Source: JACCXJ01 sp052387115 (lineage in GTDB: Bacteria; Pseudomonadota; Gammaproteobacteria; JACCXJ01). From it: 17,942 nucleotides of DNA. The translations under genes were made by a program, and so were the position numbers. Positions 6,605 to 13,983 of this stretch are shown piece by piece (the stretch's first letter is position 1; each line of letters begins with the position of its first letter). The stretch lies in the NCBI GenBank assembly GCA_052387115.1, contig JBQTJM010000380.1, forward strand, positions 1 to 17,942, given 5' to 3'. Below the pieces are notes generated by a model. It was not told where the DNA came from and did not search any database. It saw only the letters and a program-made list of their open reading frames with translations.

Positions 6605-6654
6605 ATCACGGCCGGGGGAAACGGACCCGCGGACGCCGATCTAGCACCGGCGAG

Positions 6655-7455
6655 CTACAGGCGGGCGACGTAGGCCGTTCCGCCGAGCCGCCGCATCTGC
6701 TTGAGGATCCAGGCTTGACGCGCGCGGACGTAGCGCGAGGGGCGGCGTACACTCATGCGCGTGGGGTTCGGGAGCACGGCCGCGAGCAGGGCCGCCTCCT
6801 CACGTCTCAGCGCCGCGGCCGGCTTGCGGAAATAGGTGCGGCTCGCGGCATCGATGCCGAAGACGCCGTCGCCGAGCTCGACGACGTTTAGATACACCTC
6901 GAGGATCCGTCGCTTGGTCCACAGGGTCTCGATCAACACCGTGAAATAGGCCTCCATGGCCTTGCGCAGATAGCTCCGTCCCGGCCACAGGAACAGGTTC
7001 TTGGCCACCTGCTGGGTGATGGTGCTGGCGCCGCGCAGCGCGCGGCCCTTGCGGTTGTGGTCCAAGGCGCCGGAGATGGCCTTGAAGTCGAAGCCCGAAT
7101 GGCTCGGGAACAACTGGTCCTCGGCGGCCACGACGGCGAGCGCGGCGTCTCGCGAGATGCGCTCGTAATCGACCCAATCGTAGCGTAGCGGGGGTCCGTT
7201 CCGGCCCTCCGTGAGGACGATGGCCCAGTGGCGGAGCATGAAGGCCGTGGTTGGCGGGGCCAGGAAACGCAGCGCTAGGACGGAGATCACGCTGAGCAGG
7301 ATGGCCGCGAGCAGGCCCTTGGCGAGCCATCGCCCGATCGTGCCCACGGGTCGCTTTTTCAGGCCGCTCCCCAGGGCCCGTGAAGACTCAGACGCTCGCG
7401 ATCGCGAGCGGTACATACAGCTCTTCGCGCGTGAGCCCCCCGTGCACGCCGACAT
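6655..7455 (-). CDS. mtgA: Monofunctional peptidoglycan glycosyltransferase MtgA
   Basis: This is a GT51 enzyme that polymerises lipid II into glycan strands at the inner membrane. There is one transmembrane helix (LLAAILLSVISVLALRFLA, about 49-67), then the GT51 domain with the catalytic Glu in AAEDQLFPSHSGFD (about 110-123), the GASTITQQVAKNLFL block (about 142-156), ETLWTKRRILEVYLN and AALLAAVLPNPTR. Similarity to Escherichia coli MtgA runs through the C-terminal YVRARQAWILKQM. The start is uncertain. ATG 7455 gives 266 residues and overlaps the upstream phosphodiesterase gene by 68 bases. ATG 7416 has GAAGAG upstream. GTG 7347 would give about 230 residues, the family-typical N-terminus and no overlap, but lacks a good ribosome-binding site. 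Confidence 0.93.
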   Translation of the reverse strand: MSACTGGSRAKSCMYRSRSRASESSRALGSGLKKRPVGTIGRWLAKGLLAAILLSVISVLALRFLAPPTTAFMLRHWAIVLTEGRNGPPLRYDWVDYERISRDAALAVVAAEDQLFPSHSGFDFKAISGALDHNRKGRALRGASTITQQVAKNLFLWPGRSYLRKAMEAYFTVLIETLWTKRRILEVYLNVVELGDGVFGIDAASRTYFRKPAAALRREEAALLAAVLPNPTRMSVRRPSRYVRARQAWILKQMRRLGGTAYVARL

Positions 7456-8599
7456 GCACGAACTGCCCTTCGCCCGGCAGCCAGTCCTTGATCACATAGC
7501 GATCCTTCATGAGGAGCGTATAGTCCCCCACCCTTTCGGCCAGCCGCGGGTGTGCGGGACCGATCCCGAAGTATCCCTGGTCGATGAGATCCGCGCTGAC
7601 GAAAAGCTGGGCCTGCCGATCCAGATGGGTGCCGGCATAGCGCTCGAACTCGCGCTGGCGGCCGGGGCGGACATAACAATAGGCCACGCGCCCATCGCCG
7701 CACAGCGGCAAGTGCAATAGCTCGGCCAGCGCGGGGTGCTCGCCGAGGTCGACGCGGTGCTCGGGCCGGATGTCGATGAAGCCGTGATCGCCGGTCGCGA
7801 TGATGACCGTGCCGGTGCCACGCAGGCCGTCCAGCAGGGACCGGAAAGCGGCATCGACCTCGGCGAGTCGGTGCCTGGCCTGCGGGCTCTCGATGCCGCA
7901 CTCGTGCGCGGTCTTGTCGAGATCCGGATAATAAAGGTAGGCATAGTGGCGTCCGGTGCCCTGGCGCAGCGCCTGGCAAAGCCCTGCAACGGCGCCCGGC
8001 AACGAGCGATAGGGCCGCACCGCCCCGGCGCCCCGGTGCGCCTCGTTGTAGGCCGAGCTCGCGATGCGCTTCGGTACGAACACCGTGGCGCGCGCCGGGA
8101 TGCGGTTCGGCAGCGGGATCTGATCGAATATCGCCCGGGCGTCCCAACGCGATGCGCTCGCCCGGGGCGCCCCGGTCCGCGCCCGGAACGGCAGCACGGC
8201 CACGACCGTCCCCAGCTCCTCGAGATACACATGCCAGCCGGTCATGCCGTGCTGCCGGGGCGCCACGCCGGTCAGAAAAGTGGTGATGGCGCTCGCGGTG
8301 GTGCTCGGAAACACCGAGGTGATCGGGCAGGCGGTATGACGGAACAACGCCGATCCCGGGCCGACGCGCTTGAGCCATTCATAGCCGAGCCCGTCGATGA
8401 CGAACAAGACGATGTTGCGATGCGCCCGCAGCCATGCGTGGTCGAGCCTGCGGAGTGGCGGATCGGGCCCGGGATCGCCCCCGAAGGCCCCGACGATCGA
8501 GGCCATGAGGCCGACGATGCCACCCCCCTGGTAATCGGGCAGAACGGCCGTGCCAGCAGTGTCGTCCTCGATGATCGCTTCCAAGGCCTGGGCTGACAT
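7388..8599 (-). CDS. Type I phosphodiesterase/nucleotide pyrophosphatase family hydrolase
   Basis: This 403-residue alkaline-phosphatase-superfamily enzyme has the two-zinc site typical of PF01663. Seen are LFVIDGLG (D69), FPSTTASAITTFLTG with the probable Thr nucleophile T101, DLDKTAHECG (D228 and H232), ATGDHGF (D271, H272) and the distal VHVGVHGG histidine. All metal ligands expected of the family appear present. No signal peptide is evident, so it is probably cytosolic; the phosphoester substrate is unknown. A perfect TATAAT sits 6 bases before the ATG with no Shine-Dalgarno, suggesting a leaderless message. mtgA follows and may be cotranscribed. Confidence 0.9.
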   Translation of the reverse strand: MSAQALEAIIEDDTAGTAVLPDYQGGGIVGLMASIVGAFGGDPGPDPPLRRLDHAWLRAHRNIVLFVIDGLGYEWLKRVGPGSALFRHTACPITSVFPSTTASAITTFLTGVAPRQHGMTGWHVYLEELGTVVAVLPFRARTGAPRASASRWDARAIFDQIPLPNRIPARATVFVPKRIASSAYNEAHRGAGAVRPYRSLPGAVAGLCQALRQGTGRHYAYLYYPDLDKTAHECGIESPQARHRLAEVDAAFRSLLDGLRGTGTVIIATGDHGFIDIRPEHRVDLGEHPALAELLHLPLCGDGRVAYCYVRPGRQREFERYAGTHLDRQAQLFVSADLIDQGYFGIGPAHPRLAERVGDYTLLMKDRYVIKDWLPGEGQFVHVGVHGGLTREELYVPLAIASV

Positions 8600-8605
8600 G
8601 GCGCG

Positions 8606-8611
8606 ATTATA
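8606..8611 (-). promoter_or_regulatory. Consensus -10 box directly before the phosphodiesterase gene
   Basis: The minus strand reads TATAAT-CGCGCC-ATG. With a -10 box this close, transcription should begin at or next to the start codon, giving a leaderless mRNA. No convincing -35 hexamer is visible at the usual distance. Confidence 0.6.
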
Positions 8612-8727
8612 GCCGGATCACCCGGCGCCTCATGGCCCGGTCGTGGCGGAACGGAGCGGATCACCCCCGCGCGAGCGTTACGGCGCCATGACGGCGGGCC
8701 GGGGTGCCGGCTTCGAGGCTCGTGCGA

Positions 8728-9438
8728 CTACGCGGGGGGGTCCGCGTAGTAGCGCTCCCGGATGCGCGCGCAGTAGGGCGGGAGATTGAGCAGCGCCAGG
8801 GCGTGGTCCTTAAGCGGTGATTCGATGGGTGGCGCAAGGAGGTTCTCGAGGAACCCATAGGCCACCGCGTCGTACGAGGTCGGGAAGTCGCCGAACAGAT
8901 ACGGCATGGCCCCGAGCTGTACCGACACGGCAGAGAGGTCCTGTCGGCCGAGGTCGTAGACCTCGTCGCGCGCGTGGCGCCCGGTGCCCTGGAGCCACAG
9001 GGTTTTCTTCACCCGTGACCGGGCGAAGAGGGGAAGCAGGTCGCGCAGGACAGGCGGCAGGCCGCCGAAGAACAACGGTTTGATCACGGCCCAGTTCCGA
9101 TCTTCCCTCCAGCGGGAATAGACCATGGGCCAGTACAGACTTTCTTCCAGCATGCGGCGCATCGTGTGACCGCGCGCGCGCTCCTCGGCTGAGAGCCGGC
9201 CATCGAGGACATCGCCGTAAGTTGCCTTCAGGAAATCGAGGATGAAGCCGGAATCCGGGATGGTGCGGCCACCGTCCGTGAGGTAGGGCAGCTTTTTCTT
9301 GGGGGCCTTCAACATCGTCGCGCACTCGACGCGCTCATAGGGCAGGGCCACCATGCGCAAATACGTCTCGACCTTCACACAGAACGGGCTCGGGTCCGGC
9401 AGTCCCCAGCAGGCCTTGAATTTATATAATTTGATCAT
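8728..9438 (-). CDS. Glutathione S-transferase-fold protein (Fax/metaxin-like)
   Basis: This 236-residue protein has an N-terminal thioredoxin-like half and a helical C-terminal half. The start MIKLYKFKACWGLPDPSPFC and the motif LPYLTDGGRTIPDSGFILDF (about 50-69) match the GST N-terminal domain found in 'failed axon connections' and metaxin-like bacterial proteins. The C-terminal DLSAVSVQLGAMPYLFGDFP and TSYDAVAYGFL blocks match the companion C-terminal domain. Such proteins may use glutathione, but no reaction is established. The gene stands alone, with about 110-130 bases of non-coding DNA on each side. Confidence 0.85.
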   Translation of the reverse strand: MIKLYKFKACWGLPDPSPFCVKVETYLRMVALPYERVECATMLKAPKKKLPYLTDGGRTIPDSGFILDFLKATYGDVLDGRLSAEERARGHTMRRMLEESLYWPMVYSRWREDRNWAVIKPLFFGGLPPVLRDLLPLFARSRVKKTLWLQGTGRHARDEVYDLGRQDLSAVSVQLGAMPYLFGDFPTSYDAVAYGFLENLLAPPIESPLKDHALALLNLPPYCARIRERYYADPPA

Positions 9439-9548
9439 GGACTCGTTCTCGCGACGTCTCGAAGGATCCGCGCGTAGACGCCTCTCAAGTAGTTTGGGTT
9501 ACAGCAGGCCTGCCCGTCGAGGGCGTGCAGCGCGCGATCCCCTTCCCA

Positions 9549-10367
9549 CTACACCCACCGGTGCAGGATCTCGGCGCCCGTGAAACTGTAGCCGGAGCTG
9601 AAGCGATAGGCGCCGAGCACCTCGACAGGCGCGAGCGGCACATGCTCCTCGATCTCCGAGGGGAAGAACCGCAGCGCCCCCTGCCCGGCCCACAGTTCCG
9701 CGCCGTAACGGACGTTCTCCGCGGCGAGCCGCACCAGCTCCAGCACCGCTGCCGGCGCCTCCCGCTCGGCGCTCGGGAAGTGGCGGATGTTGATGATCGG
9801 CAGCCCCATGGGCGCGGGCAGATCCGTCGGGAGGATCCGGCGTTCGATGGTCATCGTGGCTTCGATAAGGCGTTCCCCATGAGCAGAGACGTAGGCCTTG
9901 AGCCGGGTGCCGGGGCCGAGCGGCCCCATGGCCGGGTTCAGGGGGTGGTGTTCCGTGATATGGGTCACGCCCAGTTTCTTCGGGAAGCCCATGAACCAGC
10001 CGCGCGCCAGGGTGAAATCGTTATCGACCCAGCAAAGGACACAGATCTGGCCCGGCGTGCCCCGAAAGGAGCAACCGACCCAGAGGGCGCATTCCCGATA
10101 CTGCGTGCGCTCGGGGTTGGTGTAGGCCATGTCGCGCTCGCCGTCCCACAGCGACCACCACTTACCGAAGGCCACGTAAGCGCGATCGGGCTGCGGCCCC
10201 GGCGCCAGCGGCTCGGGCAGGCAGGCGGCGATGGCCGCGGGATCGGTGCGGTAGGCGACGTTGAGATACTCGGTCGCGTAGTGCCAGGGTGGCGCACCGC
10301 AGAGCGCCGCGCGGCCGGCGGGGGTGAGCGGGTGGCAGTAACCCTTGAGGTCTTTGATGGTGATCAT
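9549..10367 (-). CDS. Acetoacetate decarboxylase family protein
   Basis: This is a protein of about 272 residues from the acetoacetate decarboxylase-like family. It begins MITIKDLKGYCHPLTPAGRA and has the PPWHYATEYLNVAYRTDP, FGKWWSLWDG and YRECALWVGCSF blocks. The Lys pair in GWFMGFPKKLGV is where the family's Schiff-base lysine lies. The C-terminal LAPVEVLGAYRFSSGYSF is also typical. I chose ATG 10367 because the family usually begins near there; the frame is open for 27 more codons to 10448, with another ATG at 10388, and no start has a strong Shine-Dalgarno. The longer form would overlap the toxin gene. The true substrate is uncertain, since many family members act on other beta-keto or aldol substrates. 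Confidence 0.87.
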   Translation of the reverse strand: MITIKDLKGYCHPLTPAGRAALCGAPPWHYATEYLNVAYRTDPAAIAACLPEPLAPGPQPDRAYVAFGKWWSLWDGERDMAYTNPERTQYRECALWVGCSFRGTPGQICVLCWVDNDFTLARGWFMGFPKKLGVTHITEHHPLNPAMGPLGPGTRLKAYVSAHGERLIEATMTIERRILPTDLPAPMGLPIINIRHFPSAEREAPAAVLELVRLAAENVRYGAELWAGQGALRFFPSEIEEHVPLAPVEVLGAYRFSSGYSFTGAEILHRWV

Positions 10368-10407
10368 TGCCGTCCGAGCCGGTGACATGCTGGTACGGTT
10401 AGCTGCA

Positions 10408-10689
10408 TCAGCGCCTAATGCGTATAGGGAAATAACGATAAATATCACGCCGATGTAGACAACGCACGAATTCTACTTCGCCGACCTCCAAAACTATCCC
10501 AATGCGGTAATCACCAACCCGAATCCGATAATAACCTCCAGTGCCGCCGAGCTTGGTAAGTCCACCCAACTCGTGCAAATTATTCGCCGCCTCGACCTGC
10601 GCTATCGCCTGTTTCAACTGTTCAACTACCCTCTTGTCCTTTATCTTTTTAAGGTCGCGGGCAAAACTCTGGCGGAACGCTACCTTCAC
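10408..10689 (-). CDS. RelE/ParE-family toxin
   Basis: This 93-residue protein of the RelE/ParE fold reads MKVAFRQSFARDLKKIKDKR at its start, then LTKLGGTGGYYRIRVGDYRI and FVRCLHRRDIYRYFP. These match the family's central strand and its basic residues. It is likely a ribosome-dependent mRNA interferase (RelE type) or a gyrase poison (ParE type); the RRDIYRYFP ending favours RelE. It starts with GTG, and that GTGA overlaps the antitoxin stop by four bases, so the two are translationally coupled. GC content is clearly lower than in its neighbours, which suggests acquisition by transfer. Confidence 0.9.
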   Translation of the reverse strand: MKVAFRQSFARDLKKIKDKRVVEQLKQAIAQVEAANNLHELGGLTKLGGTGGYYRIRVGDYRIGIVLEVGEVEFVRCLHRRDIYRYFPIRIRR

Positions 10690-10895
10690 GCCTGGCCCTC
10701 AAGTATGCTGAAGATCTCCTCGCGAGTTGTACGCTCCGTCTCAAGCCCCTCTCGTATGGCTTCGTCCAGTGCGAAATCTTCAAGCACCTCGGCAAACACC
10801 TCGTGGAGTAGTTCGCGCTCTTCATGAAGTGTCTCGGTCAACGCTTCCTTAAGCGATTTCTTCAAGACATCCGTCTCGACGTTGATTTGTGTCAT
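10686..10895 (-). CDS. Antitoxin partner of the RelE/ParE-family toxin
   Basis: This 69-residue acidic helical protein (MTQINVETDVLKKSLKEALT, later EVLEDFALDEAIREGLETER) lies immediately upstream of the toxin with a four-base overlap, the standard antitoxin-first order. The ALDEAIREGLETERTTREEI segment resembles the toxin-wrapping tail of RelB/ParD-like antitoxins. No clear DNA-binding domain is visible, so autoregulation cannot be inferred. An AGGA lies about 9 bases before ATG. Its low GC matches the toxin. Confidence 0.8.
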   Translation of the reverse strand: MTQINVETDVLKKSLKEALTETLHEERELLHEVFAEVLEDFALDEAIREGLETERTTREEIFSILEGQA

Positions 10896-11253
10896 GGTTT
10901 ACGTCCTGACTCTATCTTTTTATGTTGCCCGCAAGATTAGATCAGTATTAAAGGCTAATGCGGATAACGAAACAAGATCAGCCGCGCCGGACAGGAGGGC
11001 TTGGAAAGACGACGGCCCGCGGCGTCGGCTGCAGCGCATTATAGGGCCAAGGCGGGCTGAAGTATCCCACCACGGAGCTCCGGAGACAAGCGGCGATGGG
11101 TTTCCGGGGAAGCGCTTAGACTCGCGGCGACACTGCCGACGGGATCCTGGTGTCAGCCGTGCACCGGCCGCCCCGGACGGTGCGGGCAGTCGCTGGAAGC
11201 GGAGGCCTGACGGGCTCGTTCGAGCTCGCTCATGGCATTTTCTCCAGGCGCGG
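10896..11253. other. Gap between the antitoxin and the FMN reductase gene
   Basis: These 358 bases hold no convincing gene. The AT-rich part nearest the antitoxin (to about 10975) probably carries its promoter. A perfect minus-strand TATAAT occurs at 11038-11043, but about 140 bases upstream of the antitoxin and without a clear -35. A 26-codon minus frame (11153-11233, MSELERARQAS start, GGAGA upstream) begins 20 bases past the reductase stop and may be the stump of a lost operon member. The octamer CTAATGCG at 10955-10962 recurs at 10415-10422, on the other side of the toxin-antitoxin pair. Confidence 0.55.
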
Positions 11254-11814
11254 TTACGGCTGTTTGAGTCGCTGCGTCCACTCGGCCAGGGCCGCCAGTA
11301 GCTTGACGATGAATTCGCGCGTGGGTTCGTGGGTGAGCGTGCCCTGATCATCGAAACGCTCCTGCGCCTGGGCGATCATTACCTCCGGCTTGTTGAGGAA
11401 ATGCACATCCAGAAAGACCAGGCTCTGACGCAGGTGGTACTGCGCGCGCGCCGAGCCGAACAGGCTCATGCTGGCGCCCATCACGGCGGCGGGCTTGCCG
11501 GCGAAGGGCTGGTCCGGCGGGCGGGAGGCCCAGTCAACGGCGTTCTTGAGCACACCGGGAATGGAGTAGTTGTATTCCGGTGTGACGAACAAGAGGGCAT
11601 CGGCGGCGCGGATCTGCTCGCGCAGGCGTTCGACTTCTGCGGGAAAGCCCTGCTGCCGCAGGTCTTCGTTGTACAGCGGTAGGCGCGAGATGTCGGCGCT
11701 CTCGATCACCATGCCCGCGGGCGCAAGCTGCTGCGCCGCACGCAGTGCGGCGGCGTTGTAGGAAGCCTTTCGCAGGCTGCCGCAGATGCCGAGTACCTTG
11801 ATGGCTGTGCTCAT
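11254..11814 (-). CDS. NADPH-dependent FMN reductase (flavodoxin-like)
   Basis: This 186-residue flavoprotein of the NADPH-dependent FMN/quinone or chromate reductase family is close in type to ChrR/YieF. The phosphate-binding loop GICGSLRKASYN (about 9-20) and the flavin-ring motif TPEYNYSIPGVLKNAVDWAS (about 80-99) are diagnostic. GKPAAVMGAS and the LRQSLVFLDVHFLNKPE block also fit. I chose ATG 11814 because GAGGGG lies 5-6 bases upstream and the family begins there; the frame is open to 11913. It may reduce quinones, azo dyes or metals and limit oxidative stress, but the in vivo substrate is unknown. It follows the helicase gene after about 120 bases. Confidence 0.92.
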   Translation of the reverse strand: MSTAIKVLGICGSLRKASYNAAALRAAQQLAPAGMVIESADISRLPLYNEDLRQQGFPAEVERLREQIRAADALLFVTPEYNYSIPGVLKNAVDWASRPPDQPFAGKPAAVMGASMSLFGSARAQYHLRQSLVFLDVHFLNKPEVMIAQAQERFDDQGTLTHEPTREFIVKLLAALAEWTQRLKQP

Positions 11815-11937
11815 GCTTTCCCCTCGTGGTTGTTGCCTCAGATTTACAGTTGTGGCGATCCGCACCTCACGCGTCAGTACCTTGCGCATCGGGGAGGCGT
11901 TTGCCGCCTGCAATAGACGCTCGCCGATGACCTCGTT

Positions 11938-13929
11938 TTAGGAGTTTGGCCTCTGGTGGAAACGCGGGATCGTCGAGCTCGAAGCGCCGGACGCAAAGAA
12001 CGATTGGACGTCGCTGAGCTCGCACGTGCGGCGCATCGGGGGGAGGGCGGTCAGAAACATCCGGCCATAGGAGCGGGTACGGACGCGCGGATCGCACAGC
12101 ATCAAGACCCCCCGTTCCTCCGGTCCGCGGATGAGCCGTCCCACGCCCTGCTTGAGCGCGATGACGGCCTCCGGGACCTGATACTCCAGGAAGGGGTTGC
12201 GGCCGTCGCGCTCGATCCGCTGGATTTGGGCCTTGGTCAGGGGATCCTCGGGTGCCGCGAAAGGGAGCTTGTCGATGACCACGAGCGACAGCGCCTCGCC
12301 GCGCACGTCCACGCCTTCCCAGAAGCTCTGGGTCCCGAGGAGCACCGAGCTCTCGCCCGTGCGAAAACGCCGGAGTAGCTCGGTGCGCGGCGCTTCCCCC
12401 TGGACGAGGAGCGGAAAGGACCAGCGTGACGCGAGCCAGCGCGCCGCTTCCGCCAGGGCCCGGTGACTGGTGAAGAGCAGGAACGCCCGCCCGCGACTGG
12501 CCACGAGGACCGGCAGGGTCGCCGCCATGACGGCCTCGGTGTAGCCGGGACGATTAGGGCCCAGGGTCATCTCCGGGAGATAGAGGAGGGCCTGGCGGGC
12601 GTAATCATAGGGGCTCTCCCAGCGGGCGGTCCGGGCTTTCGCGAGCGCGAGTCGTCCCTGGAAATAGCCGAAATCGTTTCCCACCGCGAGGGTGGCCGAG
12701 GTGAACACCCACGCACAGTCGCCGGCCCGAATCCGGGAGGAGAAGGCCTCCCCGATGTGCGCGGGTGTCGAGGTGAGGGTGAAACCGCGCTCGTGCGATT
12801 CGAACCAGCAGAGTCCGTCGGTCTCGCCGTCCGCGCCGGTCACCGCCGCGAGGCGTTCGGAGAGGGCCTGCGCCCGCCGCCGGCAGTGTTTGAGCCCCTC
12901 GCCACGGCAGGCGCCGTCCTCGAGCGCCGTGGCGAGATCGGCAAGCGCCTGCCCGAGCGTCGTGTGCGCGGCACCGGCTCTTGGTTCCGCGGCGATCTCG
13001 GACCAGACCGCGCGGCGATGGGTAGCGCCGAGTGCCTGGGCGAAGTCGCCGGTGGCCTGCTCCAAGACCACAGCGGCCCGGCGCAGCCCCTCGAGATCCC
13101 CGGCTTCGTCGCGCTCGGCGGCCACCGTATCGCGGGCCAGCTCCAGAAGCTGGCGGCTGCCGAGCGAGGTGCTGAAAAAGAGCTGCGCGACCTCCGGCAA
13201 CTGGTGGGCCTCATCGACGATCACGGCATCGGCCCCGGGCAGGAGCTCGGCGAATCCCTCCTCGCGCAAGGTCAGGTCCGCCAGCAGGAGATGATGGTTG
13301 ACGACCACCACTTCCGCGGCCTGGGCCTCGCGACGCGCACGCACGAGATGGCAGGCTTGAACCTCCGGGCACCCCTGGCCCAGGCAGTTGTCGGACGTGG
13401 AGGTGATGAACGGATAGAGCGGTGACTCGTCGGGGAGACCCAGTTCGCCGATGTCGCCGATCGAGGTGCGCCCGGCCCAGGCAGAGACGTGCGCCAGTTG
13501 CGCGGCGAGGCGGCCCCCGTAGCCGTGAGCGGCGTTCCGCCCGAGACGGTAGCGGCACAGGTAATTCACCCGGCCCTTGAGCAGCGCCGCGTCGACTGGC
13601 ATCGCGAGCGCCCGCTGGACCAGGGGCAAATCACGATAGAAGAGCTGGTCCTGCAGTGCGCGCGTACCGGTGGAGAGGATCACCTTGCGTCCCGACAGGA
13701 GGCTCGGGACGAGATAGGCGAAGGTCTTGCCGGTCCCGGTGCCGGCCTCGCACAGGAGCACGCCGCGGGCCTCGATCGTTGCGGCCACGATCTCCGCCAT
13801 CTCCTGCTGCTCGGGCCTCGCGGAAAAACCCTCGACGTGATCGGCCAGGGGGCCCTCTGAGGACAGGATCCAGGTCGGGCTCCGGTCTTCTGCGTTTGCG
13901 AGCGCGGCTCGCGCCCGAGGTCCGGTCAT
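11938..13929 (-). CDS. DinG/YoaA-type iron-sulfur ATP-dependent DNA helicase
   Basis: This 663-residue superfamily 2 helicase of the XPD/DinG group unwinds DNA 5' to 3' and in relatives resolves replication-blocking structures. Walker A is AGTGTGKT (62-69) and the DEAH box is at 239-242. Four cysteines placed to hold a 4Fe-4S cluster are C125, C182, C187 and C193 (NYLCRYRL, CLGQGCPEVQAC). The later motifs TSATLAVG, LLGTQSFWEGVD and GVGRLIRG are intact. Length matches YoaA (about 636) better than DinG (about 716). A consensus TATAAT lies 6 bases upstream of the ATG. Confidence 0.94.
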   Translation of the reverse strand: MTGPRARAALANAEDRSPTWILSSEGPLADHVEGFSARPEQQEMAEIVAATIEARGVLLCEAGTGTGKTFAYLVPSLLSGRKVILSTGTRALQDQLFYRDLPLVQRALAMPVDAALLKGRVNYLCRYRLGRNAAHGYGGRLAAQLAHVSAWAGRTSIGDIGELGLPDESPLYPFITSTSDNCLGQGCPEVQACHLVRARREAQAAEVVVVNHHLLLADLTLREEGFAELLPGADAVIVDEAHQLPEVAQLFFSTSLGSRQLLELARDTVAAERDEAGDLEGLRRAAVVLEQATGDFAQALGATHRRAVWSEIAAEPRAGAAHTTLGQALADLATALEDGACRGEGLKHCRRRAQALSERLAAVTGADGETDGLCWFESHERGFTLTSTPAHIGEAFSSRIRAGDCAWVFTSATLAVGNDFGYFQGRLALAKARTARWESPYDYARQALLYLPEMTLGPNRPGYTEAVMAATLPVLVASRGRAFLLFTSHRALAEAARWLASRWSFPLLVQGEAPRTELLRRFRTGESSVLLGTQSFWEGVDVRGEALSLVVIDKLPFAAPEDPLTKAQIQRIERDGRNPFLEYQVPEAVIALKQGVGRLIRGPEERGVLMLCDPRVRTRSYGRMFLTALPPMRRTCELSDVQSFFASGASSSTIPRFHQRPNS

Positions 13930-13935
13930 CGGGCC

Positions 13936-13941
13936 ATTATA
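13936..13941 (-). promoter_or_regulatory. Consensus -10 box directly before the helicase gene
   Basis: The minus strand reads TATAAT-GGCCCG-ATG, the same six-base spacing as at the phosphodiesterase gene. It predicts a leaderless or nearly leaderless transcript. No good -35 is seen. Confidence 0.6.
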
Positions 13942-13983
13942 CTTGCCGTACGCTGGGAGCTCCGGGTGGATGCGCGAAGCAGG

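Larger units (their letters stand above)
5586..6654. other. Accessory stretch without a confidently intact gene
   Basis: Between the nucleotidyltransferase module and mtgA lie two small minus-strand frames with plausible ribosome-binding sites (5680-5838, 5967-6131), two copies of a hairpin-bearing 60-base repeat, and a decayed RAYT transposase on the plus strand. The remaining bases (5586-5654 and 6605-6654) show nothing beyond a weak GCGGG-N5-CCCGC inverted repeat near 5610. The pattern is that of a site of insertion and decay. Confidence 0.7.

Noticed and set aside
10408..10970. Toxin-antitoxin pair as an integron cassette with attC sites
   Set aside because: The flanking CTAATGCG only loosely resembles an attC core, and no paired inverted core sites or integrase are visible.
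12463..13425. A 320-codon plus-strand open frame
   Set aside because: Antisense to the helicase, no family features, composition of a shadow frame.
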